Assembly: GCA_946479035.1 (NCBI GenBank)
Contig: CAMLDW010000052.1
Location: forward strand, 1-14,688
Source of the DNA: an uncultured Chthonomonadaceae bacterium
GTDB lineage: Bacteria; Armatimonadota; Fimbriimonadia; Fimbriimonadales; Fimbriimonadaceae
Reading direction: 5' to 3'
Length of the DNA: 14,688 nucleotides
The notes beneath the pieces were generated by a model. That model made no database searches. It had not been told where the DNA came from and saw only the letters and a program-made list of their open reading frames with translations. Of this stretch, positions 1-6,978 are shown one piece after another (the first letter of the stretch is position 1; each line of letters begins with the position of its first letter). The translations under genes and the position numbers were made by a program.

Positions 1-1
1 A

Positions 2-151
2 GATGGAGGTCCGGCCTCCCGGACGGCCCCGATAGATGGAGGGCCGGCCTCCTGGACGGCCAGCTCGCAGCAGACCGGCGGCCCAGGAGAGCCCGCCTCC
101 TGGACGGCCCGCTTGCAGCAGACCGGCGGCCCAGGAGGTCCGCCCTCCATC
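2..151. repeat. Composite palindromic/tandem repeat element upstream of cdsA
   Basis: A 27-bp unit starting GATGGAGG occurs at 2-28 and again at 35-61 (25/27 identical). The second copy is matched by an inverted copy at 131-151, with 19 of 21 positions complementary to 35-55, so 35-151 is bounded by terminal inverted repeats. Inside it a 42-bp unit is tandemly repeated with a 48-bp period (48-89 and 96-137, 40/42 identical). Each unit has inverted ends, CTCCTGG and CCAGGAG, and can fold into a hairpin. The stretch is open in the cdsA frame from 36 onward. The encoded proline/arginine-rich repeat looks like a by-product of the DNA repeat and not real protein. It resembles a dispersed REP/MITE-type intergenic element; only this copy is visible. 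Confidence 0.8.
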
Positions 152-170
152 GGGCCGAGCTGGCGCTCGG

Positions 171-176
171 TATAAC
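171..176 (+). promoter_or_regulatory. Candidate -10 box of cdsA (TATAAC), possibly leaderless
   Basis: TATAAC, preceded by GG, ends six bases before the GTG at 183. Transcription would then begin at or next to the start codon, giving a leaderless mRNA. No Shine-Dalgarno sequence is visible before this GTG, and no convincing -35 box is seen. The call is inferred from the motif and its position. Confidence 0.4.
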
Positions 177-182
177 CTGCCC

Positions 183-995
183 GTGCTCACGCGGGTCGTC
201 ACCGGAACCCTGGCCGCGGCCATTGCCCTCGCCGCGATCCTGTGGCGGGAGCCGTGGGGGCTTGTGGCGGTCCTTGCGCTGGTCGCCCTAGCCCTGGCCT
301 CCGAGCTCGCAAAGCTTGCTTCAACCAGCATCGTCGCGGGGCTTCCTGCCTGCCTCATGTTGATCGGGCTCTTCTCTGCGCGTTCCGAGGCCGTTGGAAA
401 CACTCTGGTGTTTGCCGGGCTCTGTTGGATCGTTGCAGTGGTCTGGCTAGTCGTATGGCTACCTGATAATCGCGCGCTCAGCATTGGGCTCTTTTTCTTG
501 GTCAACGCTGGCGTGATGCCCGCAATGGAGCTCGGGCTCGAGCGCGGCCGCGCGGAGTCGCTCTTTGTTCCCAGCCTCCTGCTCCTGGCCCTGCTCCCCT
601 TGTGGGTCGGGGATTCCCTCGCCTACTTTGTCGGCAAGGGGTTCGGCAGGCACAAGATGGCCCCGAAGGTCAGCCCGAACAAGACCTGGGAGGGCGCGGT
701 TGCGAACCTGGCGGGCTGCCTCGCGTCCGCCTACGGCATCGGGCTTTGGCTCAAGATCCCGCTCTCCGCAAGCATCGCGGTGGGCCTCACTACCGGCGTG
801 CTCGGCCAAGTCGGAGACCTGCTCCAGAGCCGCCTCAAGCGCCTCGCCGGAGTCAAGGACTCCGGCAGCCTCCTCCCAGGCCACGGGGGCTTGCTCGACA
901 GGCTCGACTCCTTCCTCTTCTCGTGCTACCCCAGCCTCCTGGCACTCTACCTTCTGGCCCCCGAGATGTTTCACGTGAAACGCTGGCCCTGGTAG
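183..995 (+). CDS. cdsA: Phosphatidate cytidylyltransferase CdsA
   Basis: This integral membrane enzyme makes CDP-diacylglycerol from phosphatidic acid and CTP, the branch point of bacterial phospholipid synthesis. The 270-residue product is almost entirely hydrophobic helices. Near its C-terminus it carries the family signature: SRLKRLAGVKDSG, then LPGHGGLLDRLD, which holds the catalytic acidic residues. GDSLAYFVGKGFGR and SPNKTWEG are also typical. I chose the GTG at 183 over an in-frame start at 36, because the extra 49 codons lie in a DNA repeat and 270 residues is the usual family length. A TATAAC box sits just before this GTG. The final codons (Phe-His-Val-Lys) contain a parS-like site. 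The ABC ATPase gene follows after 15 bp. In many genomes uppS precedes cdsA, but here the repeat does. Confidence 0.93.
   Translation: MLTRVVTGTLAAAIALAAILWREPWGLVAVLALVALALASELAKLASTSIVAGLPACLMLIGLFSARSEAVGNTLVFAGLCWIVAVVWLVVWLPDNRALSIGLFFLVNAGVMPAMELGLERGRAESLFVPSLLLLALLPLWVGDSLAYFVGKGFGRHKMAPKVSPNKTWEGAVANLAGCLASAYGIGLWLKIPLSASIAVGLTTGVLGQVGDLLQSRLKRLAGVKDSGSLLPGHGGLLDRLDSFLFSCYPSLLALYLLAPEMFHVKRWPW
967..982. promoter_or_regulatory. parS-type ParB binding site (15 of 16 match), inside cdsA
   Basis: TGTTTCACGTGAAACG matches the widely conserved chromosomal parS 16-mer TGTTTCACGTGAAACA at every position except the last. It lies in the final codons of cdsA, where the core reads Phe-His-Val-Lys. 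ParB-CTP clamps load at such sites to organise and segregate the origin region. A second, perfect copy lies about 1.04 kb downstream, which makes chance occurrence unlikely. Confidence 0.88.
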
Positions 996-996
996 G

Positions 997-1002
997 TATA
1001 GT
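997..1002 (+). promoter_or_regulatory. Candidate -10 box (TATAGT) before the ABC ATPase gene
   Basis: TATAGT, preceded by GG, ends eight bases before the ATG at 1011. No Shine-Dalgarno sequence lies between. This matches the arrangement before cdsA and dgcA and suggests a leaderless transcript for the ATPase gene, in addition to any read-through from cdsA. Confidence 0.4.
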
Positions 1003-1010
1003 CAGCCCCC

Positions 1011-1988
1011 ATGCCCGTCATCCAGGCTCAAAACCTGCGCAAGGTCTACTCGGTCACCAAGAAGCAGCCGGGAGCCTGGGGCACGCTCAAGGGCCTGTTC
1101 AAGCCCCAAAAGGAGGAGGTCGAGGCGGTCAAGGGCATAGACCTCAGCATCGAAAAAGGGGAGATCGTCGGGTTCCTGGGCCCGAACGGAGCCGGAAAGA
1201 CCACCACGATCAAGATGCTGACCGGCATCATGCACCCGACCTCAGGCTCAGCCCAGGTCCTCGGGTTCGAGCCCTGGCGCCGCCATCCGGACATGCTCCG
1301 CCGGATCTCCCTGGTTATGGGGAACAAGCAGCAGCTCTGGTGGGACCTGCCGGCCATCGAGAGCTTCAACGTCCTCAGAGTGCTCTACGACGTCCCAGAC
1401 TCGGCCTACAAGGAGCGCCTGGACTACCTCGCCGAGCAGCTTCAACTGACCGACAAGCTAGACACCCAGGTCCGCAAATTGAGCCTAGGAGAGCGGATGA
1501 AGTGCGAGCTGGTGGCGGCCCTGCTCCACGAGCCCGAAGTCCTGTTCCTCGACGAGCCCACGATCGGGCTCGACCTGGTCTCCCAGAAGCGGATCCGGGA
1601 CTTCCTCCGCGAACTCAACCGCAAGACCAGGTGCACGGTCCTCCTGACCAGCCACTACATGCAGGACGTCCAGGAGCTAGCCCAGCGGGTCGTCGTCATC
1701 GACCACGGATCCCTGGTTTTTCACGGGGATTTCAACCAACTGGTTGAACTCTATGGCTCTGAGAAGCAGCTCAGGCTCACTTTCGGCGGGACCGACCCCC
1801 TGCCCGACCTCAGCCAGTTCGGCAAGGTCTTGAGCCTGGAGGACCGGGAAGTCGCGCTCTCGGTACCCAAGGACGGCGTCGCCCGCGCCGCCAGCCAGAT
1901 CCTACAGGCCTACAACGTGGTCGACATCGCCGTCGAAGAGGTCTCGGTCGACGAGGTGGTCCGCCGCCTGTTCGAGACGGGCCGCTAG
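1011..1988 (+). CDS. ABC-2-type transporter ATP-binding protein
   Basis: This is the cytoplasmic ATPase subunit of an ABC exporter, 325 residues long. Visible motifs in order are Walker A GPNGAGKT (57-64), a Q-loop region GNKQQLWWDL (104-113), a signature LSLGE in place of LSGGQ (157-161), Walker B VLFLDEP (177-183) and the H-loop histidine in LLTSHYM (about 215). The QLWWDLP stretch resembles the uncharacterised ABC-2 ATPases of COG4586, which normally work with two membrane permeases encoded alongside. No permease gene follows; valS is next. The partner must be elsewhere, or the ATPase acts with an unlinked permease. A roughly 90-residue C-terminal extension after the ATPase core is typical of exporter ATPases. 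The substrate cannot be predicted. The two parS sites flank this gene. Confidence 0.88.
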   Translation: MPVIQAQNLRKVYSVTKKQPGAWGTLKGLFKPQKEEVEAVKGIDLSIEKGEIVGFLGPNGAGKTTTIKMLTGIMHPTSGSAQVLGFEPWRRHPDMLRRISLVMGNKQQLWWDLPAIESFNVLRVLYDVPDSAYKERLDYLAEQLQLTDKLDTQVRKLSLGERMKCELVAALLHEPEVLFLDEPTIGLDLVSQKRIRDFLRELNRKTRCTVLLTSHYMQDVQELAQRVVVIDHGSLVFHGDFNQLVELYGSEKQLRLTFGGTDPLPDLSQFGKVLSLEDREVALSVPKDGVARAASQILQAYNVVDIAVEEVSVDEVVRRLFETGR

Positions 1989-2007
1989 GCTCAACCCGAG
2001 CCCAAGC

Positions 2008-2023
2008 TGTTTCACGTGAAACA
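2008..2023. promoter_or_regulatory. Perfect parS site in the valS upstream region
   Basis: The 16-mer TGTTTCACGTGAAACA matches the consensus bacterial parS site exactly. It is the core of a 20-bp perfect palindrome at 2006-2025 (GCTGTTTCACGTGAAACAGC). It lies between the stop of the ABC ATPase gene and valS, about 15 bp before the candidate valS -10 box. ParB loaded here could therefore sit on or beside the valS promoter. Confidence 0.95.
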
Positions 2024-2037
2024 GCCCCCGATCCAGG

Positions 2038-2070
2038 TACAATCGAGCCCACTTTCACGACAGGAAAGGA
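2038..2070 (+). promoter_or_regulatory. Candidate valS -10 box and ribosome binding site
   Basis: TACAAT at 2038-2043 fits a sigma-70-type -10 box. AGGAAAGGA at 2062-2070 is a strong Shine-Dalgarno sequence six bases before the ATG at 2077 and supports that start. valS is the only gene in the window with such a clear leader and ribosome binding site. The -35 region would overlap the parS site, and no good -35 hexamer is evident. Confidence 0.55.
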
Positions 2071-2076
2071 CAAAAC

Positions 2077-4680
2077 ATGGAAACGGCGCTCTCAACCCGC
2101 TACGACGCCTCGTCGGTCGAGTCCAAGTGGTACGCCAAATGGTCAGAATGCGGCCTCTTCCAGCCTGACCCAGACTCGAGCAAGCCCCGCTACAGCATCA
2201 CCATCCCTCCGCCCAACATCACGGGCTCGCTCCACATGGGGCACGCCCTCTGCTACGGGCTCCAGGACCTCCTCGGCCGCTACAAGCGGATGCGCGGCTT
2301 CAGCGTGCTTATCCTGCCTGGCCAGGACCACGCCGGCATCGCCACCCAGTCCGTCGTTACCAAGCAGCTCAAAAAGGAGGGCGTCAGCGCCTTCGAAATA
2401 GGCCGGGACAGGTTCACCGAAAGGGTATGGCAGTGGCGAGAAGAGTCCGGCGACACCATCCTCAGGCAGCTTCGCTCCCTGGGCTGCGCCTTCGACTGGG
2501 ACCGCCAGCGCTTCACCCTCGACTCGGCTTACGTCCAGGCCGTGCTCAAGGTCTTTATCGACTGGTTCGAGCGAGGCTTGATCTACCGCGGCCTCAGGGT
2601 GGTGAACTGGGACCCTGTCCTCAAGACCAGCGTCAGCGACATCGAGACGGAGCGCCGTCTGGTCAAGGGGAAGCTCTACCACGTCCGCTACCCGTTCAAG
2701 GACGGCAGCGGGCACGTCACGATCGCCACCACCCGCCCCGAGACCATGCTCGCCGACGTCGCCGTGGCCGTCCACCCCAAGGACAAGCGCTACGCCGGCC
2801 TTGTCGGCAAGACCCTGCTGCTCCCTCTCTTGAACCGGGAGATCCCCCTCATCGCCGACGAGTACCCCGACCCCGAGTTCGGAACCGGCGCCGTCAAGAT
2901 CACGCCCGGCCACGACCCCGACGACTTCGAGGTCGGACAGCGCCACAAGCTCGAGATCCTCGTCGTTCTAGACACAACTGCTAAGGTTACCGAACTAGGT
3001 GGCCCGTATAAGGGCCTCGACCGGCTCAAAGCCCGCGAGCAGGTGGTCAAGGACCTCGAGGAGCAGGGCTTCCTCGAGAAGGTCGAGGACCACGAGATCC
3101 CCCTAGTCGTCAGCACCCGCTCCAACGAAGCGGTCGAGCCGATGGCCTCCGAGCAGTGGTTCGTCTCTCAGACCCGACTGGCAGCGCCGGCAATCGAGGC
3201 CGTCAAACTGGGCGAGGCCCGCTTCGTGCCCGAGCGCTACACCGGCGTCTACCTCGACTGGATGCAGAACATCCGCGACTGGTGCATCAGCCGCCAGCTC
3301 TGGTGGGGGCACCGGATCCCGGTCTACTACACGCAAGAGGGCGAGGCCTTTTCCGGACTGGACTGGGAGGACGCCCAGAAAAAAGCGGGCTCCAAAAAGA
3401 TCGTGCGACAGGACGACGACGTGCTCGACACGTGGTTCTCGTCCGGGCTCTGGCCGTTCGCGACGATGGGATGGCCCCAGAAGACCGACGACCTGCAGAA
3501 ATACTATCCCACAGACGTCCTCGTCACGTCGCGCGACATCATCTACCTCTGGGTCGCGCGCATGATGATGATGGGGCTCGACTGTATGAAGGACGTCCCC
3601 TTCCGCGACGTGTACATCTACGCGACGGTCCTCACCGAGGACGGCAAGCGTATGTCGAAGTCGCTCGGCACAGGCGTCGACCCGACCGAGGTCATCAAGA
3701 CCAAGGGGGCCGACGCGCTGCGCTACGCGCTCTTCAACCAGACCGGTTTCAACCAGGACATCCGGTATTCCGACCGGCGCACCGAAGACGCGCGCAACTT
3801 TTGCAACAAGATCTGGAACGCATCGCGCTTCGTCGCGATGAACCTCGAAGGGTACAAGGGCGAAGAGCCGCGCGAGTTGCACGACGCCGACCGCTGGATC
3901 CTCAGCAGGCTTGCCGCCACGGAACAGACGGTCCGCGAAAGTTACGAGGCGTACGACGTGCAGTCCGCGTGCCAGGCGCTCTATAAGTTTTTCTGGTCGG
4001 AGCTGTGCGACTGGTACATCGAGATCAGCAAGGACCGGTTGACGGACCCCTCGCAAAAAAGCGCGCCCCAGTGGGTGCTCGTCGCGTGCCTCGACGCGTT
4101 CCTGCGAATGATGCACCCCGTCATGCCACACATCACCGAAGAGGTGTACAGCAATCTTGCGGTGGCGGGGAAGTCGGAGTTCTTGATGCAAGCGCCGTGG
4201 CCGACCGGCGCAGGCAGGCGCGACGAGAAGGCCGAAGCCAGGGTCGAGTCATGGCTCGAGACCACGCGCGCGCTGCGTGCGCTCCGAGCCGAGCTCGGCC
4301 TGGCAGCGATGAAGCAAGTACCGCTCGCGTACTACGAGGGCGACCTGGGCGAGGGAGCAAGCATCGTTGCCGGGCAGGCATGGATCGCGGAGCTCCGGAA
4401 AGGGAACCCGGAAGGGAAGTTCGTCTCGTCATCGATTCCGGGCATCGACCTGCACCTGCCGACCGAGGGCCTGATCGACGAGAGCGCAGAGCTGCAGCGC
4501 GCCACGGCGCAGATCGAAAAGACGATGCAAGAACTGGCGAAGGTCGAAGAGAGGCTCGGCAACCCGAGCTTCGTCGACCGCGCCAAGCCAGAGGTCGTCG
4601 AGAAGGAGCGCGCCACTGCAGCCGACCTCCGCGACGTGCTCGCAAAACTGCAAGCGCGCAAGAAGCTCTTCGGCGGATGA
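2077..4680 (+). CDS. valS: Valine--tRNA ligase (ValRS)
   Basis: This cytoplasmic class I aminoacyl-tRNA synthetase charges tRNA-Val and hydrolyses mis-activated threonine in an editing domain. The 867-residue length is normal. Visible features are the HIGH-type motif HMGH (53-56) within NITGSLHMGHA, editing-domain motifs TTRPET (218-223) and GTGAVKITPGHDPDDF (269-284), the family motif RDWCISRQLWWGHRIP (400-415), and the KMSKS loop as RMSKS (525-529). An anticodon-binding domain follows, then a charged C-terminal arm (about 800-867) predicted to be a coiled coil, a hallmark of ValRS. A strong Shine-Dalgarno sequence supports the ATG. The gene is odd in codon use: alanine codons switch from mostly GCC before about 3420 to mostly GCG after it, and a short AT-richer patch lies at 2968-3011. 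Confidence 0.97.
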   Translation: METALSTRYDASSVESKWYAKWSECGLFQPDPDSSKPRYSITIPPPNITGSLHMGHALCYGLQDLLGRYKRMRGFSVLILPGQDHAGIATQSVVTKQLKKEGVSAFEIGRDRFTERVWQWREESGDTILRQLRSLGCAFDWDRQRFTLDSAYVQAVLKVFIDWFERGLIYRGLRVVNWDPVLKTSVSDIETERRLVKGKLYHVRYPFKDGSGHVTIATTRPETMLADVAVAVHPKDKRYAGLVGKTLLLPLLNREIPLIADEYPDPEFGTGAVKITPGHDPDDFEVGQRHKLEILVVLDTTAKVTELGGPYKGLDRLKAREQVVKDLEEQGFLEKVEDHEIPLVVSTRSNEAVEPMASEQWFVSQTRLAAPAIEAVKLGEARFVPERYTGVYLDWMQNIRDWCISRQLWWGHRIPVYYTQEGEAFSGLDWEDAQKKAGSKKIVRQDDDVLDTWFSSGLWPFATMGWPQKTDDLQKYYPTDVLVTSRDIIYLWVARMMMMGLDCMKDVPFRDVYIYATVLTEDGKRMSKSLGTGVDPTEVIKTKGADALRYALFNQTGFNQDIRYSDRRTEDARNFCNKIWNASRFVAMNLEGYKGEEPRELHDADRWILSRLAATEQTVRESYEAYDVQSACQALYKFFWSELCDWYIEISKDRLTDPSQKSAPQWVLVACLDAFLRMMHPVMPHITEEVYSNLAVAGKSEFLMQAPWPTGAGRRDEKAEARVESWLETTRALRALRAELGLAAMKQVPLAYYEGDLGEGASIVAGQAWIAELRKGNPEGKFVSSSIPGIDLHLPTEGLIDESAELQRATAQIEKTMQELAKVEERLGNPSFVDRAKPEVVEKERATAADLRDVLAKLQARKKLFGG

Positions 4681-4687
4681 CCCGGCT

Positions 4688-4755
4688 CCCTCCCCTTGGG
4701 ATTTGCCGCGCGGGCTCTCCTGCGGAGAGTCCGCCCGCGCAAAGGCTAGGGTGAG
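4688..4755. repeat. Palindromic repeat (REP-like), copy 1, between convergent genes
   Basis: The 54 bp at 4692-4745 recur without a mismatch at 14635-14688. The core is an imperfect hairpin: CTCTCC and GGAGAG close around TGC, continuing outward through GC-rich arms to TTTGC and GCAAA. The outer flanks (CCCTCCCC on the left, GGGTGAGGG on the right) extend the inverted symmetry with mismatches. It fills the 82-bp gap between valS and the convergent metallo-beta-lactamase gene. It could stop transcription from both sides, but it has no T tract and so is not a classic intrinsic terminator. Confidence 0.85.
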
Positions 4756-4762
4756 GGTCGCG

Positions 4763-5611
4763 CTACGGAGGAGTCCCGCGATAGAACCCGTGCTGCCCCA
4801 GCAAGAACACCACCGTCCCGTCGCGGTCCGTGCGCAAGAACGTCGCGCCCTCCTCCTTGATCCGCGCGATCGCCTCCGGAGAAGGGTGCCCGTAGTTGTT
4901 CCGGCGTCCGCACGATGCAACAACGACCTGCGGCGTCGTCTCATCCAGCCACACCTTGCTCGAGGAGTACTTGCTGCCGTGGTGCCCGGCTTTCAGCACC
5001 TGCACGTCCCAGTCCCCCTTGGCCGCCATCGCCTCTTCCACCGAAGCGTTCGCGTCCCCGGTAAATGCCGCAGAGCCTTCGCCCGCGTCCGCCCGCACGA
5101 AGAGACAGCCGTCGTTGGTCGGCATCCCCTCGTACCAGACGGGCGGCGCGACCGTCAGTCGGAGCTGGCCGAAGTCCGCGCGCTCCACGGTCGCCACCCA
5201 CTCGACCTGCGAAGGGCGCAGCCCCGCCTCTCCAAGCGCCTTCAGCATGTCGGCGTTCTCGCGGAAGGCCTGCGAGACCAGCACGCGGCCGATCCGGAAG
5301 CGGCGCGCTACCGCACCGAGGCCGCCGATGTGGTCCCCGTCCGGGTGCGTCAGGATCAGGCAGTCGATCTTCCTGACGCCCAGCTTGCGAAGCTCCGGCG
5401 CGACCAGCCTCTCGCCAGCGTCGAAACCCTCGCTCTTGGCCGCGACGTCGATCACCACGACCCAGTCGTCGCTCATCAGCACCGTGCAGTCCCCCTGGCC
5501 GACCGAGACGAACACGATCTCCGTGCCGTGGTGTCCGTGCGACCGCTCGAGCGCCACCCCGCCGGAAAAAGACGCCAGCAGGAGAGCCCAGACGCTAAGG
5601 CGTCCTAACAT
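4763..5611 (-). CDS. ComEC-type metallo-beta-lactamase fold hydrolase, detached from ComEC
   Basis: The 282-residue product matches the C-terminal metallo-beta-lactamase domain of ComEC/Rec2, thought to degrade one DNA strand during uptake. After a hydrophobic N-terminus (about residues 5-20) it shows the domain start FVSVGQGDCTVL, metal-binding THPDGDHIGG (88-97), FTGD (183-186), KAGHHGSKYSSS (207-218) and NNYGHPS (238-244). The HxDxDH metal ligands are intact. The ATG at 5611 overlaps the end of comEC by 17 bp in another frame, so translation is probably coupled. The hydrophobic segment could be a signal peptide, which would place the domain outside the membrane, or a membrane anchor equivalent to ComEC's last helix. 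The split could be native or a frameshift in a once-fused gene. The gene ends convergently with valS. Confidence 0.85.
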   Translation of the reverse strand: MLGRLSVWALLLASFSGGVALERSHGHHGTEIVFVSVGQGDCTVLMSDDWVVVIDVAAKSEGFDAGERLVAPELRKLGVRKIDCLILTHPDGDHIGGLGAVARRFRIGRVLVSQAFRENADMLKALGEAGLRPSQVEWVATVERADFGQLRLTVAPPVWYEGMPTNDGCLFVRADAGEGSAAFTGDANASVEEAMAAKGDWDVQVLKAGHHGSKYSSSKVWLDETTPQVVVASCGRRNNYGHPSPEAIARIKEEGATFLRTDRDGTVVFLLGQHGFYRGTPP

Positions 5612-6968
5612 ATGGCCTCCAAAGCAGCACGGCCGCCAGATAGAACGGTAGCAGCCAGTAGGCCGAGAAGTCGGGCACCTCCAGGCTCGCGAAGGGAAGC
5701 AGCCCGAGCCGCTCGATCACCAGCCCGACCCAGCCGGTGCACGGCTCGACGCAGAACTTGAGCGCCCCCACGCCCACGGCAGGCGCCAGGAGCCACAGCG
5801 ACCAAGCGGCCAGCGCGCCTGAGACCACGACCCCCAGCACCGGCACCACGAGCAGGTTCGCGGGAAGGCTCATCAGCGGGACCCGCCCGAAGTGGTACGC
5901 CAGCACCGGCGCCGTCGCCAGGGTCACCACCAGGCTCGCCTCGACGTACCGCAGGGCCCACTCCCTCAGCCCGCCCAGGCCACTAGCAAGCGTCGTCTCT
6001 GCCTGGCGGACGAAGAGCACGATCGAGCCCACAGCCACCATCGAGAGCTGGAAGCCCACGTCGCGAACCAGTTCAGGAGCCCAAAGCAGGCTCAAAACCC
6101 CCGCAAACGCGAGCGCGGAGAGCCCGTCCGGCCCGCGCCGGAGCAGGTAAGCCACCAAGAAGGTGAACGACATCAGGATCGCCCGCACCACGGGCGCCTG
6201 GAAGCCGGCCGCCGCCGCGTAGACCCCCATCATCAGCGCCAGGAGCCCCAACTGGGCCGGTCTGGGGAAAGGGAGCGAGCCCAGCAGGGCCGCCATCGCA
6301 AAGGAGACTAGCACGACGTGCAGCCCCGAAGTCGAGACGATGTGGTTCGTGCCCGTCCCAGACATCCCCTTGCGAAAGTCGTCCGAGAGGTCGCTTGTCA
6401 TGCTGAAGCACATCGCGTCGATCAGCGGCCCGGTCTCTGGCGCCGCGTACCTGTCTGTGAACTCCTGGAAGCTTCGCCGGACCCACAGCCCGAGCCTCCA
6501 GAGCGGAGTTCCGCCCGAGAGCACCCTAGGCTCCGAGATCGCGTCCATCACCCCGGTCGCGCCGCGGTCGGCGAGCTGCCCCTCCCTCAGGGGGAGCACC
6601 TTCGCGCGCACGTGCACCCGGTTCCCTAACACAACGTTCGCCGAGAGCGGCAGGTACAGCACGTAGCGGGAGTCCTTGTACTGGGCGATCGAGCGAAGGG
6701 CGTGCCCGGTGGTCACCGGCATCGTGATCACGTCGACGTCCCCCTCGAGGAACCCCTGCTCCACGACCTGCGTCGGGCTCAGGCGAGGGAAGTGCAGCCA
6801 GCCGAACCCGCAGGCCGCCAAAACGGCGATCCGAACCGGCCACCGCTTGGCCAACAGTGCCACCGGGAGCGCCAGGAGCGCGATCCAACCTGCCAAAGCG
6901 GCGGCGCTGCCCGCGGCGAGCCCAAGGAACACCGCGACCAGGGGCCTGCGGTCTAGCTCCTCGCGCAC
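5595..6968 (-). CDS. comEC: ComEC/Rec2 DNA uptake channel, membrane and OB-fold part
   Basis: ComEC forms the inner-membrane channel that brings single-stranded DNA into the cell in natural transformation. The 457-residue product has N-terminal membrane helices (about 10-60) and a soluble DUF4131/OB-fold-like region (about 70-155). The competence domain follows, with TGTNHIVSTSGLHV (205-218), AGFQAPVVRA (254-263), and RDVGFQLSMVAVGSI (302-316), all diagnostic. Full-length ComEC is usually about 700-800 residues with a C-terminal metallo-beta-lactamase domain. That domain is absent here but encoded by the next gene, which overlaps by 17 bp. The start is the GTG at 6968, ten bases after the dciA stop. 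It lies third in the minus-strand run recF-dciA-comEC-hydrolase. No other competence genes are in the window. Confidence 0.93.
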   Translation of the reverse strand: MREELDRRPLVAVFLGLAAGSAAALAGWIALLALPVALLAKRWPVRIAVLAACGFGWLHFPRLSPTQVVEQGFLEGDVDVITMPVTTGHALRSIAQYKDSRYVLYLPLSANVVLGNRVHVRAKVLPLREGQLADRGATGVMDAISEPRVLSGGTPLWRLGLWVRRSFQEFTDRYAAPETGPLIDAMCFSMTSDLSDDFRKGMSGTGTNHIVSTSGLHVVLVSFAMAALLGSLPFPRPAQLGLLALMMGVYAAAAGFQAPVVRAILMSFTFLVAYLLRRGPDGLSALAFAGVLSLLWAPELVRDVGFQLSMVAVGSIVLFVRQAETTLASGLGGLREWALRYVEASLVVTLATAPVLAYHFGRVPLMSLPANLLVVPVLGVVVSGALAAWSLWLLAPAVGVGALKFCVEPCTGWVGLVIERLGLLPFASLEVPDFSAYWLLPFYLAAVLLWRPYVRTP

Positions 6969-6978
6969 TCTTGGGCCC

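Noticed and set aside
35..151. Possible CRISPR array
   Set aside because: There are only two direct units, no distinct spacers of regular length, and the units are themselves palindromic. No cas genes are near.
36..182. N-terminal extension of CdsA rich in Pro/Arg with a 16-residue repeat
   Set aside because: It is produced by a tandem DNA repeat with hairpin symmetry. CdsA proteins start near the first membrane helix, and a GTG with a -10-like box upstream fits that start.
3103..4191. 362-codon minus-strand open frame inside valS
   Set aside because: It is antisense to conserved ValRS motifs, and its composition (Val/Asp/Arg/His-rich) is typical of shadow frames in GC-rich DNA.
4692..4745. 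Rho-independent terminator for valS
   Set aside because: The hairpin lacks a T tract on either strand and is shared exactly with a distant locus, so it is listed as a repeat. A termination role is only possible.
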